A stretch of DNA of 64,000 nucleotides, from positions 868,001 through 932,000 of the forward strand of contig BTPP01000010.1 in assembly GCA_037102815.1 (NCBI GenBank). Reading direction: 5' to 3'. Each line of letters begins with the position of its first letter. Position 1 is the stretch's first letter. The notes below the pieces were generated by a model. The model was not told the DNA's origin and ran no database searches. It saw only the letters and a list, made by a program, of their open reading frames with translations. The stretch comes from Neurospora intermedia. Its lineage: Eukaryota > Ascomycota > Sordariomycetes > Sordariales > Sordariaceae. Below, in pieces: positions 47,955-57,347 of this stretch. The translations under genes were made by a program, and so were the position numbers.

Positions 47955-49025
47955 GGTGGGCAGGTGTTGCCGGGTTGCCCGTTGTGTTGTGTTGCGTTGG
48001 CGGATACGGAGGACTATTGCGGTACAATTCGGATTGTGGCTTGGATGGTGTGTGTGTGTGTGTGTTGTGGTGGTGGATATCACGTCCAAGTAGAAGTTAT
48101 CGCTGACCGGGAGACGCTTGGATGGGAAAGACCCCGTCGTGAAAGGAACTGTTCAGGGCGCCGGGCTGAATGGGGAAAACACGTGTTGAGGTTTCGTGGT
48201 ATTGATAGAATGACAAAGTATGATATAGAAATATCCCCGTGATGTGGCAAATCACCTGGGCGGTATCGTCATGGCTTGCCAGCAACGAAAAGAAAGATGG
48301 TGTTTAGTTCGAGCTCGGTTCCTGACGCCGGGGTATCTGTCATTGGCAGAATTGCTTGTAACGAGCCACGGCACAACGCTGAGGTCGGTGCGTGGGCGGA
48401 CAGGCGGGGAAGAAAGCGCGAGCACCGCCAGCAACCCCAACGGGCGAGTGGGGTGTACCAATTGAGCTGTTCCCCGTTCTCCAACAACTTTAACCAATCA
48501 AAAAACGGACTGGGCAGCTGTCGTTCTGTCGGCAGGCAACATCGAACCTTCGAAAGAAGCGCCAACATGAGGTCAACCGCTTTGCCTGCCGAGTTGCAAG
48601 CCAGATAAGATTATGTAATCCACAGCTTCCAGTTCAAAGGAACCTTCCGTCACTGGCCTGCAGTGGACTTTGTGGCAGTTGGCGTTGCAGGCTGCCACAG
48701 CTTGTCGTCAACGCCGTCGCCAGCCAGCTGCGGCAAGCTCCCCATAGGTGCTGCATGCTCCAGCTCCATGCTCCAACCTGACGCGGTAGGTAGAGGTACT
48801 CAACCCACCAAACAACAAACCGCCCCGTCTCCCGTCTTGTCATCGACGACATCCCACTTCAACTTTACAACGAAACCGCCACCGTTTGCATCGCAACCCT
48901 CCATTTACTTCTGCGCGACGTCAATACACCCGAGGAACGACGCCGATAATAATTCTTAACCCCCCCCGTCACACAGCTACGTCAACATATAATACACTAC
49001 TTTCCAACCAACAAACACATTCAAG
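47955..49025. promoter_or_regulatory. Divergent spacer between deacetylase and RPN11 genes
   Basis: 1.07 kb between two divergent housekeeping genes. A (GT)8-9 dinucleotide repeat at 48048-48065 lies about 95 nt upstream of the deacetylase ATG. One TAGAGGTA octamer is at 48791-48798. No defined regulator site was recognised. Confidence 0.5.
48048..48065. repeat. (GT)n microsatellite
   Basis: A run of alternating G and T in the deacetylase 5' region; likely length-variable between strains. Confidence 0.85.
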
Positions 49026-50207
49026 ATGGATCGCATGCGCAGCTTGTTGGGCGGCGGCCTGGGAATGGGCGGTGCCACTGCGCCAGGAGCCGTATGTTTG
49101 TTCCCATTCGCGACTTGAATAACAGAACCGCAGGCTTGCTTGGTCTGGCGTAAAGGTGGCAAGGACATGATGCTAATGTGCTGGGTTCTGGTCAGGACAA
49201 CACCAACCTCATCGATAACTCGGAAACCGTCTACATCTCCTCCCTAGCCCTCCTCAAGATGTTGCGTCACGGTCGCGCCGGTGTGCCCATGGAAGTCATG
49301 GGCCTGATGTTGGGCGAGTTTGTCGATGACTTTACCGTTCGCGTCGTCGATGTATTTGCCATGCCCCAAAGCGGTACTGGTGTCAGTGTAGAGGCTGTCG
49401 ACCCCGTCTTTCAGATGAACATGATGGACATGCTCAGGCAAACGGGAAGGTGAGAGGATACTCAACTCAGCTTGATTTTTCACCACCCACTAACGTATTT
49501 CCCTTCGCAGGCCCGAGGCCGTCGTCGGCTGGTACCACTCGCATCCCGGTTTTGGCTGCTGGCTTTCGTCGGTTGATATCAACACCCAACAAAGTTTCGA
49601 ACAACTCAACTCCCGTGCGGTCGCCGTGGTTATTGACCCCATTCAGTCCGTCAAGGGCAAGGTTGTAATTGATGCTTTCCGCCTCATCAACCCCCAGTCG
49701 CTCATGCTGGGTCAGGAGCCCCGCCAGACGACATCCAACTTGGGACATCTCAACAAGCCTTCCATCCAAGCCCTCATCCACGGCCTGAACAGGCACTACT
49801 ACTCGATCGGCATCAACTACCGCAAGACCGCCTTGGAGGAGAACATGTTGATGAATCTGCACAAGCACGTTTGGACCGAGGCCCTCGAAATGGAGGACTT
49901 CCGCTGCGAGGGATCGAGGACGAAGGAGAGACTCGACCGCCTGGTCAGCCTTGCTGACGGCTACGAGAAGAGAGTCAAGGAGGAGACAGAGTTGACTAAG
50001 GACCAACTCAAGACACGCTATGTTGGCAAGGTGGATCCCAAGAAGCACTTGGAGGATGTCGGACAGCAACTTATCGAAGACAACATTGTTGCCGTTACAA
50101 GGCAGATGATCGACAAGGAGGCGACCATTGCGAAGAAGGATACCCCCGCTGGGGCCAACGGCACCACACATGGCGACCAGATGGAGGTCGAGGAGGAGCA
50201 GCTATAG
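49026..50207 (+). CDS. rpn11: 26S proteasome lid deubiquitinase RPN11
   Basis: Exons 49026..49091, 49196..49449 and 49511..50207 give 338 residues. Introns start GTATGT and GTGAGA and end CAG. The N-terminus [13 protein letters not shown] and the JAMM motif are diagnostic: Glu55 in [11 protein letters not shown], His116 and His118 in [11 protein letters not shown], and Asp129 in SSVD. It is the zinc peptidase that removes ubiquitin chains from substrates as the proteasome translocates them. The C-terminal helices ([15 protein letters not shown]) bundle with RPN8 in the lid. Length and sequence are normal for the family. Confidence 0.97.
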
Positions 50208-50744
50208 GTACCTACCTAACCAAAAGGACAAGCATGCATGACGTTTTTCTTTGCAGGCGCATACCTCCGACTTGTGATTTTGTATGACTAGGCGTTAGGT
50301 ACAAGGATGGGCAGCTAGACCGGTAGCCATGTTCAAGATTCGGTTTTCGTTTTCAGTGAATGGGTTTGTCTGTTCAGGTACAGACTTGCAGTGACTGGTT
50401 TACGGGTTCGTGGCTAGTGGTGTAAGTGACATCAATTTCTCTTTGTTTCCAATTCTATACCTGAGTTGATGCCCCAGGAATGAGTGCACCACGTCTTTGT
50501 GCGCGAAAAGCTGTTCTTGGTTACGCACCATTGTCCTTTGACAGACGCTCTGCACAGCGTTGCCATGGCCATAATTGCATTGTTTACTTGCGGTGTTCAT
50601 GACACACGCTCATCTCTTGGAGGCTTCTCATCCGAATATAAATGTCGAAAAGCCCATCACACTTCCAAATGCGTTTTGTTTGTCATTCACAAAAACACCT
50701 TCAGTCATACAACAACACTGGACCACTACCAAGAACAAGTCAAG
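50208..50744. other. Intergenic region
   Basis: The 3' flank of rpn11 and upstream region of the proline-rich gene. The frame of the next gene is open back to 50484, but the ATG at 50745 has the better context. Nothing else recognised. Confidence 0.55.
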
Positions 50745-51836
50745 ATGGGTTTTACAGCTTACCTAAAGACGATCCTCAGCGATTTGTTGTGCGGTCCGCA
50801 ACCCAACAAGAACCGACATGGTCAAAGACACGGTAGCAAAGCCAGCGGCCGCAATGGCAGCCAGAAAGAAAGCCATCAACATAAGAAAACGATGCTAACT
50901 CAAAAAGGCCAGCACCAGGGGACCACCACCCCCAGAACTACCCAGCAAAAGAGGAACCATCGGTACCTACCTCCCAATCCTCCCAATCCTCCTCCTAATT
51001 CTCCCCGTCCTAGACCTATTCGTCTTCCTCAACACCCCCCTCCTGCCCCTCCTCCCTCTCCCCGTCCTAGACCTATTCGTCTTCCTCAACACCCCCCTCC
51101 TGCCCCTCCTCCCTCTCCCCGTCCTAGACCTATTCGTCTTCCTCAACACCCCCCTCCTGCCCCTCCTCCCTCTCCCCGGCCTCGACCAATTCGCCTTCCC
51201 CAAAATCCCCCTCCCGCGCCTCCTCCATCTCCACGCCCTCGCCCTATCCGTCTTGGTTTGCTCTCAGGAGAACCCCAAGCTAACAACACAGCGCAAGTTG
51301 AAGCCAACCAAAAGAGAATTCCTATTTGGTCTGCCTCAGTACCGGCTGCCTCGTTGCCTCCTCCGGACCTCAAGCCCCGCCTGCCACTGGACACCGTCAC
51401 TCTGGCTGCTTTGGAAGAAGGTCTTCAAGCCCCGATGCCGCCGGTAAGAATGGCAAGTCCCGCTTTTTCGTGTGCCTCAGCCAGTTCAGAGGATACCATT
51501 GCGCTGATCGAAGAAGAAATTGATAGCTGGATGAGCTTGTCCTTGGAGCAGCAATCCGTCGAGACAGATTCTTTTCTGGGTTCTGAGGTTGATAGTAGCG
51601 CTGCTGAGTCAAGTGGGATATGGACCCCAGCTGGTTCTTCTTGTTCGACTGTGGCTTCTTCGGTTTCTTCTGTTCCTGCTCTTTCTTTTTCTACTTATTC
51701 TTCTTGTTTATCAAACGAGAGCGGGACTCGGTCTTCGAAGAGACGGAGTATCAAGCGTGTATGTATTCCACCCCCTTGGAATAGTGGTTGGAATGAAAGC
51801 TTTGTAGGACAGAGGGAGTATGCTGAGTGGATCTGA
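50745..51836 (+). CDS. Basic proline-rich protein with 19-residue tandem repeats
   Basis: Single exon of 363 residues from the ATG at 50745 (context CAAGATGG, like rpn11). The N-terminus may be amphipathic (MGFTAYLKTILSDLLCG) and is followed by a Lys/Gln/His-rich stretch. Five tandem units (starts 51001, 51058, 51115, 51172, 51229; period 57 bp) encode SPRPRPIRLPQHPPPAPPP. The first three are nearly identical and the last two diverged. A Ser-rich acidic region and a basic tail (SSKRRSIKRVCIPPPW) follow, ending EYAEWI. Pro-Arg repeats could bind SH3/WW-type domains. No family is recognised; a longer upstream start is possible. Confidence 0.6.
   Translation: MGFTAYLKTILSDLLCGPQPNKNRHGQRHGSKASGRNGSQKESHQHKKTMLTQKGQHQGTTTPRTTQQKRNHRYLPPNPPNPPPNSPRPRPIRLPQHPPPAPPPSPRPRPIRLPQHPPPAPPPSPRPRPIRLPQHPPPAPPPSPRPRPIRLPQNPPPAPPPSPRPRPIRLGLLSGEPQANNTAQVEANQKRIPIWSASVPAASLPPPDLKPRLPLDTVTLAALEEGLQAPMPPVRMASPAFSCASASSEDTIALIEEEIDSWMSLSLEQQSVETDSFLGSEVDSSAAESSGIWTPAGSSCSTVASSVSSVPALSFSTYSSCLSNESGTRSSKRRSIKRVCIPPPWNSGWNESFVGQREYAEWI
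51001..51285 (+). repeat. 57-bp coding minisatellite, about five units
   Basis: Units at 51001, 51058, 51115, 51172 and 51229. The first three are almost the same base for base; the fourth and the partial fifth differ at many third positions. The period is a multiple of three, so copy changes keep the frame. Confidence 0.9.
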
Positions 51837-52332
51837 GATGATATGTACAACGGTAGAATGTTCGGTCTTGGGTTTGGCTCCTCGCGTTACTTGGGATTTT
51901 TGGGTCAGGGCGGCTTTTTGCATTTTGGACATATTTGAGGATATACCATACATTCAAGTGACTAATAACGATAGACTGTTGAAAGAAATTTAAGATACCT
52001 GCTATCAGATATCCTGGTTCCGTCAGTTATGATCAAAAATGTACGTGCTAGGAAAACTTTGTATTTACCAGTGAGATCGCCCGTTGCACTTCGCTCCATC
52101 ATCCACACATATCAAGTAAAGAGCCTTAAATGCTGATAACATTTCCAACAATGAGAGGTGCAGGACCTCTACCTACGCGAAGAAGAAGAAAAAATCATAG
52201 TGACGCAGTGCAAAAAGCAAGACTGACCCGACATGCCTTGAGATATCCATCCCTTCCTTCATGGTCACATGCCCAACATCTCCTAATCTCCCTTTCCCTT
52301 CATGCCCTGTCTTCCTTCCAGAAAAGAAGCGC
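51837..52332. other. Convergent 3' intergenic region
   Basis: Between the proline-rich gene and the LPMO gene. No gene recognised. Confidence 0.6.
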
Positions 52333-54186
52333 TCAAAGCGTCCTACCGTTTCTCCTCTTTAAATGCTTTCTAGCGTGTCCCTCGCCCGCCGCATAACTCT
52401 CTGCCCTCTTCCCACCCTCTCTCCGCACCGCCGAGTGCACCAACGAACCGTTCTCGCATCTCGTCCCCTCAGAGACCTTTTGAGGAACGGCCCACCCGTT
52501 ATCGCACACGCCAAAGTAGTCATCACCGAAGCAGACGGCTACTTGATCCTTCTCGCACTGCTTCTTCTTTTCTCCTGGGCCACCTTCATCTCCACCAGAA
52601 CCAGACCCAGAGCCAGCTGAAGCTGAAGCGCCTGATGATGGAACATTGGCAGTTACCGTTACCGTGAGGGTCATGGTTTTTGTTACCTCTATTGTGGTCT
52701 TTTCTCCAGCCCCAGCTCCAGTTTCCGTAGCATTAGCATCATCACATTTCCCTCCTCCTCCGGAGCCGGACTCGGCACCACCGGTAGCGCTTGCCGTAGC
52801 AGTTGATGCTAGCCCATCGCTAGGGGCAGTGATGAACGTGTCGCTGGCACTGGCACTGGAAATAGAAGCGACCGTCGTCTCGGTACCAGCAGCAGCTGAA
52901 GCGGAGGTGGTGGTGGTGATAACAGCCGGTGGCTTCCCCGTGCCAGTGACAGTAGCAGAAGCAGAAGCAGAAATACCAGCACTAACTTCTTCTCCTCCAG
53001 TAGGAGCAGCACCGCCTTTGCTGATTGTCTTGGGATTGTCCTCGAACACGGGAAGCGTTTCATTATCAATTTTTGGACATAAATTGAACCCAGCAGGAGC
53101 AGGGTCTGGTTTGCCGAACGGTTTGTTGAGCTGGTTGATGATGCGACCGTACTTGCCCGGGTTGGGTATATTGACGACGTGTGCCGCTCCGCCGCCGGTC
53201 ACGCAGCCGTCGTAGCCGGGAATGTCCTTTTGTTTGGGGATGTTGGCGATGAAAATGTTGGGGAGAGACTCGTACTTCTCGGAAGAGGGTTGGCCGCCGG
53301 TGATTTCGACGGGGGCGCAGTTCCTGTTTATTGGGGAAGAGGGGCGATGGTTAGTAGGTAAGTCGGGTACTTGGCGTCTGGTCGGCAGGTTGATGTGAAG
53401 GGAAAGACCATTAGGGGGTGGGGCGAGGTAGTGGATATGGTTATAGGGAAGGAGCTCTGAACGGCGGGGAGAAAGGTGGAAAGAGCGGTTGATGAAAGCG
53501 GGAGAAAGAACAACTTACATGTACATCTCCCTCTGTCCAATCTTATTGAACCACGTCCAGGCAAAAGTTGCTTTACCTTGTGGCAAACTATGTAGTATGG
53601 CAAGACGTGAGTGTGTACGAGTTAGCCACTGTGCTGCCGATGCTAACATTGGGTACCTCTATTTGAAGTCAACTTACAAGTCAGGAATAGGAATCAGAAA
53701 CTCTCGAGTGCAGTCAATGCCAGAATCATTGTTGCAGAAATCGGTGTTCAATCTTTGTTGCGCATCCTTAGGACGACCTTCGGTAGGTAAGTTATTGGCC
53801 TCGTCGTGAAACTCCGCCGGGCATCCGCCAATAATGGTGTAAATGGTCTTGAATGTGGCCGATGTGTTCCATGATCCGTTGGACTTCTCTGGGTCGTCGT
53901 AGGAAACGCTGAACTGGCAGGAGCCGCCGCCATGCTGGGCACCGCCGGTGAACTGGACGAGTTGGACATCGCCTGCCTTGACTGTGGTAACATTGCCGGC
54001 CTCATAGCGATTTTGGCATGGGTACAGGTACTTCACTCCATCCAGAGGATCGACTTGAAGTAGTGTATTTCCAGTGTAAAGATTGTAGGAAGGTGGGGTT
54101 CGCATCACCATATGTCCTTGGACACTGGTTAATAGAAGAAGTGCGGCAGTAGCCGTGCTCGTACTGAACTTGTTGATGTGGACCAT
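52333..54186 (-). CDS. AA11 lytic polysaccharide monooxygenase with C-terminal X278-like module
   Basis: Exons 54186..53678, 53587..53519 (69 nt) and 53323..52333 give 522 residues. Introns are GTAAGT...TAG and GTAAGT...CAG. A signal peptide ends at VQG so that His25 (HMVMRTPPSY) becomes the N-terminal copper ligand. The second ligand is His85 in [31 protein letters not shown] is a strong AA11 signature. After the catalytic domain comes a long Ser/Ala/Thr/Gly linker, then a Cys module (VAVCFGDDYFGVCDNGW) like the X278 chitin-binding domain often fused to AA11. It is a secreted copper enzyme cleaving chitin oxidatively. The TATA box is at 54254-54262. The octamer TACCTCTA occurs in intron 1 (53654) and exon 3. 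Confidence 0.87.
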
Positions 54187-55536
54187 CTTGTGAGTTGAAG
54201 TGATGAGCGATGAGGAGTGAACTCAGGCAAGATACAAGGGTCCCGAACAGCGATATTTTATAGAAGAGTTGAGGTTACCGATGGGCTGGTCACCAGGACA
54301 AGGATATATAGCAAAGAACGCATTTCACATATTGCAAGGTGAGCCATGGGGCCAAACATCTTGAGGTCGATTAGATTAGACGCCCATCGTGTCAAGTCTG
54401 GTTCGGTCATGTATCAGGCGCCGCATTGTAACTCGTTCCAACGACTATGAAAATCTGGGGAAAAGAGAGAAAGGGAGAGTATGGAAACTTGCAAGCGCAT
54501 CCATGGGCGGATAGGGTTCCGCTGAAACGAAGTGAAAACTTCGAATTCTTGTTTCTGGGAGAGTTGATGTGAGAGGTGTGACATCCAACATTGAATGGAG
54601 GGTCATGTTTGCATACTACAAAACCGCACTGAGGTCAGTCAGGCCAGACCAGTTGGTATCTATGCAAAGCTCGCCCTTGATGGAATTGGCGTCCATGACG
54701 AGAGCAATGGGGAAGATCAAAGGATGTTGAGAAATTGTTGGCGCATCAAAGGTGTTGGTTGGCGGTTCAAGCGGCGCGTATGTGAACAATCGCTGCGTTG
54801 TTGGGTGTGGTCTTGTAAGCTCAAGCATCACAAAGAAGAATCAATGCTAAGTGGCTCAGTTGGGCGTTTGTCATTCGAGGTTGGCCGGTAATTCTAGTCA
54901 TCTGCTTCTGACAGATCAGACATTTGAAACGGTGGGAAGCAACGATGGAGAAAATGCCCGGGCGTGTCATGCCAGCCAAATACCCAAAAATTATGAGTTG
55001 CACCTTCCACCCGTCACACATCTTCGCAAGTATTACACGCACGGAATACACGCACTGACTGGTCATACAAGTATTTTATAATGATTTTTTTTATTCAAGA
55101 TGTGATACAAAAGATCTAGCATATAACTAGTCCATCTATCTACCAAAGTACTCGACTTCCATGGGTATATGCAAGGGTATTTATACACCGAATCATCAAG
55201 CCAGAGGTATAATGCGAAGCGCAAAAAGAAAAGCAGCAAACAAGGCCGTGCAGACGGCGCCTGTAAACCACAAAACATGGTGCTGCTGGGAATCGTCAAA
55301 AATCATCACTGAACAGATTCCAACAGCAGCAAGAAAGAAAAGAAAAAGAGAAAAGAGAAAAAAAACCGAAAAACCCGGCGGGTATCATCACAGAAGGGTT
55401 GTGGTCGTTAAAACCCTCTGTCTCTTCGTCATCCTTCGTCGTTCATATGCATATCCCAATCAATCACCACCTCAATTTTTCTTTTTCTTTTCCCCCAAAC
55501 CACTCATGTCATGATGAAAGATTTTTCTCCAACTCT
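54187..55536. other. Intergenic region between LPMO and sugar transporter genes
   Basis: Upstream region of the LPMO gene and 3' flank of the sugar transporter, both leftward. A purine tract at 55320-55367 is U/C-rich in the transporter mRNA sense, about 170-215 nt after its stop. No gene recognised. Confidence 0.6.
54254..54262 (-). promoter_or_regulatory. TATA box of the AA11 LPMO gene
   Basis: TATAAAATA on the minus strand, about 70 nt before the ATG at 54186. Position and sequence fit a core promoter with a short leader, common for inducible secreted enzymes. Confidence 0.6.
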
Positions 55537-57347
55537 TTAACGTGTTTCCTTGGTGTTGATACCGTCACCGAAACCAGACTCGACACCGTGCTCATCGACA
55601 ACATCGATCTCGACGTGAGCGGGGGAGTCGCTGTCACTCTGGTCGGGGCGGTCGCGCGTCTTCTCCTCGTCATGGCGGTTGCCGCCCTCGCCGTTGGAAT
55701 CGCGGTCGACGAGGCCATACTTGTTGGCATAGGACTCGATCTCCTCGGCAGTGAGGTGAGGCAGCTCCTTGGCGGCAGTGACGTAAGACATGTTCTCGAC
55801 GAAGCCCTTGGCGAAGATGATGTCGATCTCCTCGAGCGAACGGTTCGCGGTCTCGGGGTAGAAGAAGTAGATGATGGGAAGGAAGCAACCGTTCATGACG
55901 GCGAAGAAGAGATAAGTTCCCCAGCCAATCTTGTCGACCATGATGGGCGTGACCATGACGATGAGGAAGTTGAACATCCAGTTGGAGCAGGTGGAGACGG
56001 CGTTAGCCTTTCCACGGGTGCGGATGGGGTTAACCTCGGCGGGGTAGAGCCAGGGAAGGGGAAGCCAAGTGGCACCGAAAAAGGCAATGTAGGTGAAGAG
56101 ACCGACTGCGGCACCGCGGGCCTTCATGGGATCGTCGGGGATCAGGCAGGCGAAGACGATGACCATGGAGAGCATCTGACCAACGGTACCGATCAAGAAC
56201 AGACGACGGCGACCGACACGCTCAATGGCGAACCAGGAAACGGTAGCGAAGATGGAGTAGACGATCATGTTGATACCGCCCAGCAACATGGACATGTTGT
56301 GGGTCTCGCCAATAGAATCCTGGAACAAAATAGGGAAGTAGTAGATGACAGCGTTGCAACCACCGACTTGCTGCATGAACTGGGAGCTGGAACCGAGCAA
56401 GAGACGACGGAAATGCTGGGTCTTGCCGCCAGTGAAGAGGGCCTTGAAGGGAGTGCTCTTTTGGCCGAAACCTCCAGAGGCACGCAGGGAGTCAACAATG
56501 AGGTTGCGCTCTTGGAGGGTCTCGGGACCATCGATCTCGTAGCCACGGAGGGCAGCAATGACCTTGTCGGCTTCTTGGGTCCGGCCATGGCTGAGGAGCC
56601 ATCTGGGCGACTCGGGAAGGTAAAACATGGGGACACAGATGAAGATGGCGAAGAGAAGCTGGAAAGCGATGGGGAAGCGCCAGGTGAGGTCATCGGGCCC
56701 GTAAGATGCGCCATAGTCGATCCAGTAAGCAATCAAGGTGCCGAAGGCAATGACACTACCTTCAATGCAGATGAGAAGACCGCGGTTCGATGTCTTTGAG
56801 CATTCGGCTACAAAATCTGTTAGGATTTTTTTGTCGGTCAGTGGTTGACAAAGCAGGGACGCACCTTGATAAGTGGGAATGGTCGAAGTGTTCATGCCGT
56901 TGCCGATACCCATGACGACTCTGCCGACGAACAGCTGAGCAAAAGGGTTGGATCCAGCCTGGCAGGTAACCTGAATAATGACACCGAGAGCCATAATGAA
57001 GGCGCCCACCATGATGTTCTTGCGTCTACCCAACAAGTCGCCGGTCCAGAGGACGAACATGGCACCAATCAAGCATCCAATTTCGTAGATGGCAGTGACT
57101 AGACCCTGCATGGTCGAGTTGTCTTTGGTTGGTGTGAAGAAGTTGTTGAAAGCGGGGGCGGTAATGATACCGCTCATGACACTGTTTGGACTGTGTTAAC
57201 ATTCGGCTTCATCGAGGACGACTCATGGTGTTGACTGAGCACTCACCCTTGGTCATAGCCGAAGAGAAGGAAGCCCGTGGTGGCTACAGTCGAGACAGCT
57301 AGAGAGAGCGGTCGGCCTGAGAGGCCCAGGAACTTTGGAGGCGCCAT
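55537..57347 (-). CDS. MFS sugar transporter (hexose/xylose type)
   Basis: Exons 57347..57247, 57181..56865 and 56807..55537 give 562 residues. Introns are GTGAGT...CAG (65 nt) and GTGCGT...TAG (57 nt). Twelve helices with sugar porter signatures are present: DLLGRRKN, PESPRWLLS, QQVGGCNAVIYYFP, IERVGRRRLFL, YPAEVNPIRTRGKANA and PETANRSLEEID. Both splice choices restore conserved text (GYDQG|VMSG and PTYQ|AECSK). TM1 has G25-F-L-L-F-G30, matching the G-G/F-x3-G motif reported for xylose preference. The gene order suggests it is the N. crassa An25 (NCU00821) transporter, described as xylose-specific; this is recall. It imports monosaccharide with H+ across the plasma membrane. Confidence 0.92.

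Noticed and set aside
51001-51285. Regular 57-bp units as a CRISPR-like array
   Set aside because: The units are directly tandem without spacers, lie in a coding frame and encode proline-arginine repeats in a eukaryote.
55399-56799. 466-codon plus-strand frame opposite the sugar transporter
   Set aside because: It is Gly/Asp/Val-rich antisense of the transporter and has no own motifs.
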